64,000 nucleotides of DNA from Aliidongia sp035943795. GTDB taxonomy: Bacteria; Pseudomonadota; Alphaproteobacteria; ATCC43930; CGMCC-115725. The first letter of the stretch is position 1, and every line of letters begins with the position of its first letter. A model generated the notes under the pieces. That model had not been told where the DNA came from and made no database searches. It saw nothing but the letters and a program-made list of their open reading frames with translations. Shown piece by piece: positions 35,165 through 43,649 of this stretch. Both the position numbers and the translations under genes were made by a program. Where the stretch lies: positions 62,001-126,000 of the forward strand of contig NZ_DASZBY010000066.1 of the NCBI RefSeq assembly GCF_035943795.1. The letters run 5' to 3'.

Positions 35165-36148
35165 ATGAACGCTCCGGGTCGAGGCCCCAGCCGGCATCGG
35201 ACGATCGAATTCGCCATTACCCTCGCGGCGGCGACGTTCCTCATGGGATCCAGCTTCGTCGCCGGCAAGATCCTGCTACAGGTCGGCATCCCGTCGCTGC
35301 TGCTCGTCGGATGGCGGTTCTTCGTCGCCGCCCTGGCGACCCTGCCGCTGGTCCTACTGGAGGGCGGCCCGCGTCGGGCGCTCTTTCCCAAAGCGGTCGG
35401 CCGCCGCGGGGCCGCATTGGTCATCCTGATCGGCCTCCTGCAGACAGGGGCGGTGATGGGCCTCCTCTTTCTCGCGATGAATTCGATTTCCGCCTCGACG
35501 GCGGCGATCCTGCTGTTCACCAACCCGATCTGGGTGGCGCTGCTGGGGCGCCTGTTCCTCAGAGAGGCGCTGCCGGCCAGCCGATTGGCCGGGCTCGTCC
35601 TCGGCCTGATCGGCGTCGGCTGCGCGATCGGGGCCGGGCCGGAATTGCTGTCGGTTGGAGACAGCGTGAGCGGCGAGATGATCGGGCTGGGCTCCTCGCT
35701 GTGCTGGGCCGTCGCGACGCTGGTGAACAAGCGGGCGGGCCTGCCGATCGGCCCCTGGGCCTTGAGCTTCTGGCAGATGTCGGTCGGGTCGCTGGCCCTG
35801 CTCGGCCTCGCCTATGGTCTGGGCCAGCGATGGCCGGACACCATGACCATCCCGCAATGGGGATGGTTCCTGTGGCTGGCCGTGCCCGCGTCGACCGGAT
35901 CGTTCGGGCTCTGGTTCGTGGCACTCGGCAAGGGAGGAGCTACGAAAGCCAGCGGCTTCCTCTTCCTCGCCCCGCTCTTCACCGTCGTCTTGTCCTTCTT
36001 CGTGCTGGACGCGCCCTTATCGTGGCAGCAGGGCGTCGGCGGCATCCTGATCGGCGTCGCGCTTTGGCTGGTCAACCGCAATGCGCCCGCGCGCGGCCCC
36101 CGAGTGGAGATCGCATCCGCATCGACCGAAGGACGATCGACGCCATGA
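35165..36148 (+). CDS. EamA/DMT-family membrane transporter
   Basis: 327 aa with about ten predicted membrane helices in two EamA repeats: GSSFVAGKILLQVGIPSLLLVGWRFF begins the first and GEMIGLGSSLCWAVATLVNK the second. Such proteins usually export small metabolites such as amino acids or their derivatives. It starts 30 bases after the SDR stop on the same strand and is convergent with a LysR gene, whose stop is 1 base away. Confidence 0.9.
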   Translation: MNAPGRGPSRHRTIEFAITLAAATFLMGSSFVAGKILLQVGIPSLLLVGWRFFVAALATLPLVLLEGGPRRALFPKAVGRRGAALVILIGLLQTGAVMGLLFLAMNSISASTAAILLFTNPIWVALLGRLFLREALPASRLAGLVLGLIGVGCAIGAGPELLSVGDSVSGEMIGLGSSLCWAVATLVNKRAGLPIGPWALSFWQMSVGSLALLGLAYGLGQRWPDTMTIPQWGWFLWLAVPASTGSFGLWFVALGKGGATKASGFLFLAPLFTVVLSFFVLDAPLSWQQGVGGILIGVALWLVNRNAPARGPRVEIASASTEGRSTP

Positions 36149-36149
36149 T

Positions 36150-37058
36150 CTACCTGCTCGGGACCCGGCGCAGCGAGAAGTCGCAGCACCGTCGCGTGAT
36201 CTGCGCGATCTGTTCGGCCAACGGATCGAGCGCATCGGCCCGAAAGACGGCGAAATACTGGATCGGCGGAATTTTTGGCGTGGTCTTGATCACCCGCAGC
36301 TGACCGCTGCTGATTTCGGGCAGGAAATATTGCTCGGTCAGAAACGTAGTGCCCAATCCGGCCGCTGCGAGCGCGGACAACACGCTGAGACTGTTGCATT
36401 TAACGATGCGGTTGAACTTGATGCCACTTGCGCCGAGCCAGTCGACGACGAGCTTCTGCAGGCCGGAACCCTCCGCCTGGGTGAGGATCGGGTAGTTCGC
36501 GATCTCCGCGATCGGCACCAGGTCGCCCTCCGGACCGACACCGGGCGCGCTCATCCATTGCAGCGTGACGCTGTCGAGCGGCACGTTCCTGAAATCGGCA
36601 TTGGAGGGTGGATCGAGGCCGATCACGAGATCGAGCCGGCGGTCCGCCAACTTGTCGAACATGTTTACGCTGGCATCCACTTCCGGCTCCGGCACGACGT
36701 CCGGATAGCCCTCCTTCATCGCGACGATCAGCTTCGGCAACCAGGTCAGGGCCACGAGTTCGGTGACGCCGAAGCGGAACGGGCCGCTGAAGGCCAGGGG
36801 TCCGGCCGCCGTCTCGCGAAAACGCGCCTCAAGCTTCAACAGCTCCGCGGCGACGGCAACGAGGTTTTCGCCGCTCCGTGTCAGGCTGACCGCCCGATTG
36901 CTCCGGTCGAACAGGCGGGTCCCGATGAGTTCTTCCAGTTCGAGAAGGCGCTTCGAGATCGTCGATTGCGCCAGGTTCAGCCGGCCCGCGGCATCGACCA
37001 CGCTGCCCAGCTTCGCGATCCAGTAGAAGGCTTCCACCTGCTTGAGGGTGATCGACAT
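36150..37058 (-). CDS. LysR-family transcriptional regulator
   Basis: 302 aa from ATG 37058. The HTH is SITLKQVEAFYWIAKLGSVVDAAGRLNLAQSTISKRLLELEE, followed by GTRLFDRSNRAVSLTRSG. The effector domain shows FRFGVTELVALTWLPKLIVAMKEGYPDV. It is divergent from the RraA/aminotransferase/ABC operon, separated by an AT-rich control region with a large dyad, so it is the likely regulator of that operon. An in-frame start at 37094 lies within that dyad region and is less likely. Confidence 0.88.
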   Translation of the reverse strand: MSITLKQVEAFYWIAKLGSVVDAAGRLNLAQSTISKRLLELEELIGTRLFDRSNRAVSLTRSGENLVAVAAELLKLEARFRETAAGPLAFSGPFRFGVTELVALTWLPKLIVAMKEGYPDVVPEPEVDASVNMFDKLADRRLDLVIGLDPPSNADFRNVPLDSVTLQWMSAPGVGPEGDLVPIAEIANYPILTQAEGSGLQKLVVDWLGASGIKFNRIVKCNSLSVLSALAAAGLGTTFLTEQYFLPEISSGQLRVIKTTPKIPPIQYFAVFRADALDPLAEQIAQITRRCCDFSLRRVPSR

Positions 37059-37073
37059 GCGCCCTGGCCAATG

Positions 37074-37125
37074 ACATGAAGAAAAGCGATACATAATAGC
37101 GAAAAATATTCGCTTTTATTCATGT
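37074..37125. promoter_or_regulatory. Large inverted repeat, candidate LysR operator
   Basis: A 16-base arm (37074-37089, ACATGAAGAAAAGCGA) is repeated inverted at 37110-37125 with a single mismatch. Inside, AGCGAA (37098-37103) pairs with TTCGCT (37109-37114), so the right-hand half-site is shared by two overlapping dyads. Such multiple half-sites fit LysR activation and recognition sites. The region is very AT-rich compared with its surroundings and lies between the LysR gene and the RraA operon. Confidence 0.6.
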
Positions 37126-37184
37126 AAATATCTCTGCAGATTATTTCAAATCAGCGCTACGGCGCGCAACAATCGTGCTGATCC

Positions 37185-37862
37185 ATGCCCGTACCCGGTC
37201 ACCGTCTCCATCCCTCGTCACCTTCCGTTCCATCGGAAGTGCTCGATGGTTTCCGCAACGCGGCCGTCGCGGTCGTGTCCGACAACATGAACCGCCTGCA
37301 CGGGACGCGGCAGCTGAAGCCGTTTCATCGGGGCGCGCGGCTCATCGGAACCGCCGTCACGGTCAAGACCCGGGCCGGAGACAACATGGCGCTGCACAAG
37401 GCTTACGAGCTGCTGCGGCCGGGCGACGTCCTGGTGGTCGACGGCGGCGGCGACATCGGCCAGGCGCTGGTCGGCGAAATCATGATGAGCCGGGCCCGGG
37501 CACTTGGCGTCGCCGGCTTCGTCATCGACGGCGCCATCCGCGACGTCGCGGCTTTCACGGCGTCGGATTTCCCGTGTTTCGCCCGCGGCGTCACCCACCG
37601 CGGCCCTTATAAGTCCGGCCCGGGCGAGATCAATGTCCCGGTCGCGATCGACGGCATGGTGGTGATGCCCGGCGACGTGGTCCTGGGCGACGAGGATGGC
37701 GTCGTCGTCTTCGACCGTTCGGTGGCGGCCGAGCTGATGGTGCTCGTGCACCAGCAGGAGGCGCGCGAGGCCCACGCCCTGGACGCGATCCGCGCGGGCA
37801 AATTCGACAATTCCTACATCGGCGCGTCGGGCATCGCGGATCCGCGGGACGGTGCCCGATGA
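37185..37862 (+). CDS. RraA-family protein, probable 4-hydroxy-4-methyl-2-oxoglutarate-type aldolase
   Basis: 225 aa. RraA fold motifs are present: GTAVTVKTRAGDNMALHKA, VDGGGDIGQALVGEIM, GFVIDGAIRDVAAF with the Arg-Asp pair that binds pyruvate and metal in HMG/CHA aldolases, and VMPGDVVLGDEDGVVVF. RraA proteins proper modulate RNase E; catabolic relatives cleave 4-hydroxy-4-substituted 2-oxo acids to pyruvate and a second oxo acid. Coupling to an aminotransferase (ATGA) and an amino acid transporter strongly favours the aldolase role. The exact substrate is unknown. Confidence 0.85.
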   Translation: MPVPGHRLHPSSPSVPSEVLDGFRNAAVAVVSDNMNRLHGTRQLKPFHRGARLIGTAVTVKTRAGDNMALHKAYELLRPGDVLVVDGGGDIGQALVGEIMMSRARALGVAGFVIDGAIRDVAAFTASDFPCFARGVTHRGPYKSGPGEINVPVAIDGMVVMPGDVVLGDEDGVVVFDRSVAAELMVLVHQQEAREAHALDAIRAGKFDNSYIGASGIADPRDGAR

Positions 37863-39079
37863 GCGCCGCCGCCCAAGCGATCCCGCTGTCGGCACGGATC
37901 CAACGCATCAAGCCGTCGCCCAGCATGGTGGCGCGCGACCGGGCCCGGCAACTCCAGGCGCAGGGACGCGACATCATCGACCTCACCGCGGGCGAGCCGG
38001 ATTTCGACACGCCGAAACACATCGCCGCCGCGGTCGTGGCCGCGCTCGAGGCGGGAGAGACCCGTTACACGCCCGTGAACGGCACGCCGACATTGCGCAA
38101 AGCCATCATTGCCAAGCTGGCGCGCGAAAACGGTGTCCAATACGAGATCAACCAGATCGCGGTGGGCAGCGGCGCCAAGCAGGTGATCTATAACGCGCTC
38201 GCCGCCACCATCGGCTCCGGCGACGAAGTGGTCATTCCGGCCCCGTACTGGGTGTCGTATCCGGACATGGTGCTCGCCTGCGACGGCACGCCGGTCGTCG
38301 TTCCCTGCGGCGAGAACGCCGGTTTCAAGCTGTCGGCCGAAGCGCTGGAGCAGGCGATCACGCCCAGGACGCGCTGGGTCATGCTGAATTCACCCTGCAA
38401 CCCGACCGGCGCGTTCTATTCCGCAGGCGAAATGCGCGCGTTGACCGACGTGCTGATCCGCCACCCGCACGTCGCCCTGATGACGGACGACATCTACGAG
38501 CACATCCGTTTCGACGATGGCCCGCCGGTCTGCCCGGTGGTGATCGAGCCAGGACTCGCCGGCCGGACGCTGCTGGTCAACGGCGTTTCGAAGACCTATG
38601 CCATGACCGGTTTCCGGATCGGGTATGGCGCCGGTCCGGTTGCGTTGATCGCAGCGATGAACACGATCCAATCGCAATCGACCTCTTGCGTCAGTTCGAC
38701 CAGCCAGGCGGCGGCGACCGCGGCGCTGAACGGCGACCAGAGCTTCGTGGCGGAAGCGCGGGCGGCCTATCGGGCGCGGCGGGATCGCGCGGTCGCGCTG
38801 CTGAACGCGATCCCGGGCCTCAGTTGCCGGTCGCCTGACGGCGCGTTCTACGTCTATCCGTCCTGCGCGGGGTTGATCGGCAAAACGACGCCGGAGGGCA
38901 AGGTTCTCGAAACCGACTTCGACATTGTCATGCATTTCCTCGATGCAGCCGGCGTCGCCATGGTCGACGGCACCGCCTATGGTTTGTCGCCCTATTTGCG
39001 CCTGTCGATCGCGACCTCGCTGAGCAACATCGAACAAGCCTGCGCGCGCCTGGCAAAGGCCTGTGCAGCACTTCGGTAA
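37859..39079 (+). CDS. PLP-dependent aminotransferase, class I/II (aspartate aminotransferase-like)
   Basis: 406 aa. Features in order: IIDLTAGEPDFDTPKHI, the substrate contact TRYTPVNGTPTLRKAI, LNSPCNPTG, DDIYEHIRF, and the PLP lysine in NGVSKTYAMTGFRIGYG. The C-terminal PYLRLSIATS carries the conserved Arg for the carboxylate. It makes a 2-oxo acid from an amino acid, which the coupled RraA-type aldolase could then split. Two close neighbours share the operon: aldolase upstream and a binding protein 27 bases downstream. Confidence 0.92.
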   Translation: MSAAAQAIPLSARIQRIKPSPSMVARDRARQLQAQGRDIIDLTAGEPDFDTPKHIAAAVVAALEAGETRYTPVNGTPTLRKAIIAKLARENGVQYEINQIAVGSGAKQVIYNALAATIGSGDEVVIPAPYWVSYPDMVLACDGTPVVVPCGENAGFKLSAEALEQAITPRTRWVMLNSPCNPTGAFYSAGEMRALTDVLIRHPHVALMTDDIYEHIRFDDGPPVCPVVIEPGLAGRTLLVNGVSKTYAMTGFRIGYGAGPVALIAAMNTIQSQSTSCVSSTSQAAATAALNGDQSFVAEARAAYRARRDRAVALLNAIPGLSCRSPDGAFYVYPSCAGLIGKTTPEGKVLETDFDIVMHFLDAAGVAMVDGTAYGLSPYLRLSIATSLSNIEQACARLAKACAALR

Positions 39080-39106
39080 CCGAACCCAGAGGACGAGGGG
39101 ATATCC

Positions 39107-39925
39107 ATGAACATGCTTCGGATTTTTGCGTTGGGCGTGGCCTTGACCGCGGGTTCCGCCGCGGTCGCCCGCGCGGACCAGCTAGCCGACATCAAGGCGC
39201 GCGGCACGCTCGTCTGCGGCACGTTGGGCACGGCGGAGCCGTTCAGCTTCCAGGATCCGAAGACCCGCGAAATCGTCGGCTATGATATCGACATGTGCCG
39301 CAAGGTCGCCGACGGGCTCGGCGTGAAGCTCGAGGTGAAGCCCATGGCGGTCGAAGCCCGCATTCCTGAACTGCTGCAGGGGCGCGTCGATATCCTGGCC
39401 GCCAATCTCGGCTGGTCGCCGGAGCGCGCCCAGCAGATCGACTACAGCTACTCGTATTTCGTCAGCCAGCAGAAGGTCATGGTGGCGGCCGATGCCGGCA
39501 TCACGACCCTCGATCAGCTGGCCGGCAAGAAAATCAGCGCGCTCAAGGGCTCGTCTTCCGAACAGGGCGTGCGACGCGTCATCCCGACCGCGGAAACCGT
39601 GACGTTCCAGGATCCGTCCTCGGCGTTTCTCGCGGTGGCGCAAGGCAAGGTCGATGGCTTCTGCGCGTCCGAACTGATCCTGGTGAAGTTGCGCAAGCAG
39701 GCGGAGGCCTCTTCGCCCATGGCCATCGTCGAAAAGTCGGTCTTCGTCGAACCCTGGGGTCTCGGCATCCGCAAGGGCGAAACGGCTTTCAAGGACCAGG
39801 TCGACAAGACGCTGACGGCGCTCGATGCCTCCGGCGAAGCCGGCAGGATCTTCGCGACCTGGTTCGGGCCTGCGACCGCCTATGGCATGAAGCTGGATTT
39901 CAAGATCGAAGAGATCAAGGGCTGA
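39107..39925 (+). CDS. Amino acid ABC transporter substrate-binding protein, family 3
   Basis: 272 aa. The signal peptide is MNMLRIFALGVALTAGSAAVARA. The mature part has DIKARGTLVCGTLGTAEPFSFQDPKTREIVGYDIDMCRKVADGLG, the standard family 3 opening, then LLQGRVDILAANLGWSPERAQQIDYSYSYF. It should bind a polar amino acid in the periplasm and deliver it to the two permeases that follow. Confidence 0.93.
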   Translation: MNMLRIFALGVALTAGSAAVARADQLADIKARGTLVCGTLGTAEPFSFQDPKTREIVGYDIDMCRKVADGLGVKLEVKPMAVEARIPELLQGRVDILAANLGWSPERAQQIDYSYSYFVSQQKVMVAADAGITTLDQLAGKKISALKGSSSEQGVRRVIPTAETVTFQDPSSAFLAVAQGKVDGFCASELILVKLRKQAEASSPMAIVEKSVFVEPWGLGIRKGETAFKDQVDKTLTALDASGEAGRIFATWFGPATAYGMKLDFKIEEIKG

Positions 39926-39977
39926 GGCCGCATCTTGCGGGGCGCTTGATCCCGCCACCGTTTCGAGATCTCAACCG

Positions 39978-40676
39978 ATGGGTTACGTCTTCGATCCCGC
40001 CGCCATCCTGACCGGCCGATATCTCGACTGGTTCATCTGGGGCACCGCCACCACGATCGGGCTGACGATCGCGGCCTGGGTGCTCGGCATGACGATGGGC
40101 ATCCTTCTGACGCTCGTCCGCATGGTCCCGTTCCGGCCGCTCGAATGGCTCGTGGCGCTCTATGTCGAATTTCACCGCAACGTGCCGCTGCTCGTGCAGA
40201 TCTTCGTCTGGTACTTCGCCATTCCGCAGCTTCTGCCGCGGACGATGCGCGTCTGGATCAATGGCCATCATAGCGAATTCCTGCTGGCGACGGTCGCGCT
40301 CGGCCTCGCCAGTGCGGCCTATATTTCCGAGGATCTGCGCAGCGGCATCCGCTCCATTCCGAAGACCCAGTACGAGGCGGCCCGTTCGATCGGCTTCAGC
40401 TATCTCCAGGCCATGAGTTCGGTCATTCTTCCGCAGGCGCTCCGCATCGTCATTCCGCCGCTGATCAACCAGACCCTGCTGCTGTTCAAGAACACCAGCC
40501 TGGCCATGGCGATCGGCGTTGCCGAGCTTACCTATCGCACGCGCGAGGTCGACAGCTACACCTTCAAGACCTTCGAGGCTTTCGCGATCGCCACCGTGAT
40601 CTATCTCGCCATTTCCTTCGCCATCATGGCGGCGGGAAATTACGCGGATCGCCGATTCAAGCTGGAGGTCCGCTGA
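39978..40676 (+). CDS. Amino acid ABC transporter permease (HisM/GltJ type)
   Basis: 232 aa. The N-terminal helix is WFIWGTATTIGLTIAAWVLGMTMGILL. VEFHRNVPLLVQIFVWYFAIPQLLP is typical of polar amino acid permeases, and the EAA loop is TQYEAARSIGFSYLQAMSSVILPQALRIVIPPLINQ. Its stop overlaps the next start by one base (TGATG). Confidence 0.93.
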   Translation: MGYVFDPAAILTGRYLDWFIWGTATTIGLTIAAWVLGMTMGILLTLVRMVPFRPLEWLVALYVEFHRNVPLLVQIFVWYFAIPQLLPRTMRVWINGHHSEFLLATVALGLASAAYISEDLRSGIRSIPKTQYEAARSIGFSYLQAMSSVILPQALRIVIPPLINQTLLLFKNTSLAMAIGVAELTYRTREVDSYTFKTFEAFAIATVIYLAISFAIMAAGNYADRRFKLEVR

Positions 40677-41383
40677 TGCTCCAGATCCTGCAGGACAATT
40701 GGCTGCTGTTCCTCATCGGCCAATATCCCCACGGACCGGTCGGAGGGCTCGCCATGACCCTGTTCATGGCGACGCTCGGCCTCGCGCTCAGCTTTCCCTT
40801 CGCCATCTGCCTGGCCCTGGCCCGGTTGAGCCCGTTCGCCTGGCTGCGGCTGCCGGCGGCCGCCGTCACGCACACCGTGCGCGGGCTGCCGCTGCTCATG
40901 TTCGTCTTCTGGGCCTATTTCGTGGCCCCCCTGGTCATCGGCCGGGCCATCGGCGGCGTCGAGACGCTGATCATCGCGCTGGTGATCTATGAGGCGAGCT
41001 ATCTTTCGGAAATCATCCGGGCCGGCATCCAGGGCCTGCCGCAGGGTCAGGTCGAAGCGGCGAAAGCGCTCGGCCTCGGCTATTTCCCGACCACCTTCAG
41101 GATCGTACTGCCGCAGGCGCTCCACAACATGTTGCCGAGCATGGTCAGCCAGTTCGTCTCGACCATCAAGGAAACCTCGCTGGGCTACGTCATCAGCGCC
41201 AACGAGGTGACGTTCGCCGCGAGCCAGGTGAACAATCAGCTCATGACGAAGCCCTTCGAAGTCTACGGCCTGCTGGCACTCACCTATTTCACGCTGTGTT
41301 TCGCGCTGACGTCGCTGGCGCGATTGCTGGAGCGCCGGATCTCGACCGGGCGCGGCGGCAATCTCGCCGCGCAACCGGCATGA
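40676..41383 (+). CDS. Amino acid ABC transporter permease (HisQ/GltK type)
   Basis: 235 aa, partner permease. VGGLAMTLFMATLGLALSFPFAICLALARL, the segment THTVRGLPLLMFVFWAYF, and the EAA loop GQVEAAKALGLGYFPTTFRIVLPQALHNMLPSMVSQ are all family-typical. It is coupled to the flanking genes by a 1-base and a 4-base overlap. Confidence 0.93.
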   Translation: MLQILQDNWLLFLIGQYPHGPVGGLAMTLFMATLGLALSFPFAICLALARLSPFAWLRLPAAAVTHTVRGLPLLMFVFWAYFVAPLVIGRAIGGVETLIIALVIYEASYLSEIIRAGIQGLPQGQVEAAKALGLGYFPTTFRIVLPQALHNMLPSMVSQFVSTIKETSLGYVISANEVTFAASQVNNQLMTKPFEVYGLLALTYFTLCFALTSLARLLERRISTGRGGNLAAQPA

Positions 41384-42114
41384 GCGCGCCGATGATCCGC
41401 TTCGACAACGTCGAAAAATGGTTCGGCCCGCTCCAGGTGCTGGGCGGCATTTCCGGCGAGGTCGAGCAGGGCGAGGTGCTGGTGCTGCTCGGACCGTCGG
41501 GCTCCGGCAAGTCGACCCTGATCCGGACCGTGACGCGGCTCGAGCCGATCCAGAGGGGCCACGTCCTCGTCGGCGGCGTCGATGTCGCGTCGGGCGCGGT
41601 CGACATCAACCGGCTGCGCCAGCGGGTCGGCTTCGTCTTCCAGGCGTTCAACCTGTTCCCGCACCTGACCGCCCTCCAAAACGTGACCCTCGGCCTCGAG
41701 CGCTTGCGGAAAATGTCGAAGGTCGAGGCCCGCGGACGGGGAATGCTGGAGCTTGCCCGGGTCGGGCTGGCCGAGAAGGCCGATGCGATGCCGGCGAGGC
41801 TGTCCGGCGGCCAGCGTCAGCGCGTGGCGATCGCCCGGGCGCTCGCGATGGATCCGGAAATCATGCTGTTCGACGAGCCGACCAGCGCGCTCGATCCCGA
41901 GATGGTCGGCGAGGTGCTGCAGGTGATGAAATCGCTGGCACAGAGCGGGATGACGATGATCGCCGTCACCCATGAAATGGGCTTCGCCCGCGAGGTGGCG
42001 GATACCATCTGGTTCCTGGATCAGGGAAGGGTCGTCGAAAGCGGTACGCCGGTCGGGGTTTTCGACAACCCGCAACACGAGCGGCTCAAGCGCTTCCTCG
42101 CCCGGCACCCTTGA
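41380..42114 (+). CDS. Amino acid ABC transporter ATP-binding protein (GlnQ/HisP type)
   Basis: 244 aa. Walker A is GPSGSGKSTLI, the Q-loop is VFQAFNLFPHLTALQNV, the signature is LSGGQRQRVAIARALAMDP, Walker B is IMLFDEPTSALDPEM, and the H-loop is VTHEMGFAREVAD. The ATGA overlap with the permease stop sets ATG 41380. It closes the LysR-controlled operon. No obvious terminator hairpin follows in the 153-base convergent gap. Confidence 0.94.
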   Translation: MSAPMIRFDNVEKWFGPLQVLGGISGEVEQGEVLVLLGPSGSGKSTLIRTVTRLEPIQRGHVLVGGVDVASGAVDINRLRQRVGFVFQAFNLFPHLTALQNVTLGLERLRKMSKVEARGRGMLELARVGLAEKADAMPARLSGGQRQRVAIARALAMDPEIMLFDEPTSALDPEMVGEVLQVMKSLAQSGMTMIAVTHEMGFAREVADTIWFLDQGRVVESGTPVGVFDNPQHERLKRFLARHP

Positions 42115-42267
42115 TCGAAGCGACGGCTGGCCCCCTGGGCAGTATCTCATTGCAATATATAGAATTTTCTCGTCGCGAAGACGGCTTATGTACCGGTCTG
42201 GCGGACCCCTTGCAAGGCCCGGCATTCGGCAGAACGCGGCGCAATTCCGTCCTGAGCTGGCTAAGCC

Positions 42268-43329
42268 TCAACCGTGGCCGTGATGATGATGCAGGTCGGG
42301 ATAGTGAGCGTGGGTATGTTTTAGCGGCCTGTGTCGGTGTCGATGCGAGTGAGGCTCCGTCAACGGCCCCTCATGCTCGTGCTGGTGATGTTCGTCATGG
42401 ACGTGGACATGCTCATGTTCCATCGCCTCGTGGACGTGCTCATGCTCATGCCGCTCGGCCAGATGCAGCCACAAGCCCATGCCCATCAGCAGCCCGGCAC
42501 CGACAAGCTGGACCGTCACCGGCTCCCCAAGGATCGCGACGGCAATCGCTGCACCAATGAAAGGCGCGAGTGAGAAATATGCCCCTGTCCTTGCCGCGCC
42601 GAGGTGGCGCAGCGCCAGCATGAACAGGACCAGGCTCACCCCGACACCCAGAAAGCCGACCACGGCCGCGCCGCCGATCGCCGCCAGGGGCGGCACGGTC
42701 GCACCGAGCAGCAAGGCCAGACCCACGTTCACGCTACCCGCCGCGAGGCCTTTGACGGTAGCCGTCACCGCGGGATCGGCCGAGGACAGCTTGCGCGTCA
42801 GATTGTTGTCGATGCCCCACGCGAGGCAGGCGGCGGCGATGAGTGCCGAGCCGGCATCGAGGTGCACGCTTTCACCGTTCCACGACAACACTCCTGCGCC
42901 GGCGAGGATAGTGAAGGCCCCCAGCATCAGCCGCCGGTCGACGTTCTCCCGGAACACCACCCATGCAATCAGCATGGTGGCCAGCCCTTCGAGGTTGAGC
43001 AACAGAGAGCCGGATGCGGCCGAGGTACGCGCCAGTCCCAGCATCAACAGCAACGGCCCGGCAAAGCCGCCGAAGAAGACGACCGCCACCAGCCATGGCA
43101 CATCGTGACGGCGTAGCGGGGCTTCCGGTGCCGGGATGCCGAGCGCAGCCCGGACGCCATGCACGACCGCCAGGCCGATACCCGCAGCGAGGTAGAGCAG
43201 CCCGGCCAGCAGTTGCGGAGACACTGCGCCGAGCAGCAGCTTGGCGAGAGGGGCCGACGCCCCGAACAGGACGGCGGAGAGCAGAGCCAACGGCACGCCT
43301 GGCCACAAGTGTGAATGCGAGTGCTTCAT
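42268..43329 (-). CDS. EamA-family transporter with histidine-rich C-terminal tail
   Basis: 353 aa. Residues 1 to about 288 form two EamA repeats with about ten helices (GVPLALLSAVLFGASAPLAKLLLGAV; AGSALIAAACLAWGIDNNLTRKL). The last 65 residues carry about 25 histidines with interspersed Glu and Asp and would lie at one membrane face. The tail suggests binding of nickel, cobalt, zinc or copper, so the cargo may be a metal or a metal complex rather than an amino acid. It is monocistronic, convergent with the amino acid ABC operon. Confidence 0.88.
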   Translation of the reverse strand: MKHSHSHLWPGVPLALLSAVLFGASAPLAKLLLGAVSPQLLAGLLYLAAGIGLAVVHGVRAALGIPAPEAPLRRHDVPWLVAVVFFGGFAGPLLLMLGLARTSAASGSLLLNLEGLATMLIAWVVFRENVDRRLMLGAFTILAGAGVLSWNGESVHLDAGSALIAAACLAWGIDNNLTRKLSSADPAVTATVKGLAAGSVNVGLALLLGATVPPLAAIGGAAVVGFLGVGVSLVLFMLALRHLGAARTGAYFSLAPFIGAAIAVAILGEPVTVQLVGAGLLMGMGLWLHLAERHEHEHVHEAMEHEHVHVHDEHHQHEHEGPLTEPHSHRHRHRPLKHTHAHYPDLHHHHGHG

Positions 43330-43480
43330 TGCAGGATCTTAGCAGGTCGTTCCAGCGTCGGTGCGACGCATTGGACGAGCCATTCGGAGAGGCATTGTCA
43401 CCCACCGCTGTGTACCAGCGACGAGACCTAACGCCTTGATAATCCCTAAGGTCTTGAGGAGGAAGGACCTATTTGGGGAA

Positions 43481-43556
43481 TGGTGCCCAGGGGCGGAATC
43501 GAACCACCGACACTGCGATTTTCAGTCGCATGCTCTACCAACTGAGCTACCTGGGC
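43481..43556 (-). tRNA. tRNA-Phe (anticodon GAA)
   Basis: On the minus strand the cloverleaf folds completely. The acceptor GCCCAGG pairs with CCTGGGC, the D-arm is GCTC/GAGC, the anticodon stem is TGCGA/TCGCA around CTGAAAA, the variable loop is GTGTC, and the T-arm is GGTGG/CCGCC around TTCGATT. The discriminator is A, and the terminal CCA is encoded (43481-43483). The length is 76 nt. Confidence 0.97.
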
Positions 43557-43649
43557 TCCGGGGCAACCGAAGGAGCGCTTCTATAGGAAATATCCGCGCG
43601 CCTGTCCAGCGCGGGTTTGCATGCGGGGGATGCGCGGGAAAAGCTTGCG

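Noticed and set aside
42268..42465. CAT/ATG-rich stretch that looks like a repeat array
   Set aside because: The pattern comes from His, Glu and Asp codons of the EamA tail; there are no regular repeat units or spacers, so it is not a CRISPR array or tandem repeat.
43430..43480. Possible terminator hairpin downstream of tRNA-Phe
   Set aside because: The AGGTCCTT/AAGACCT pairing needs a bulge and has no T-run.
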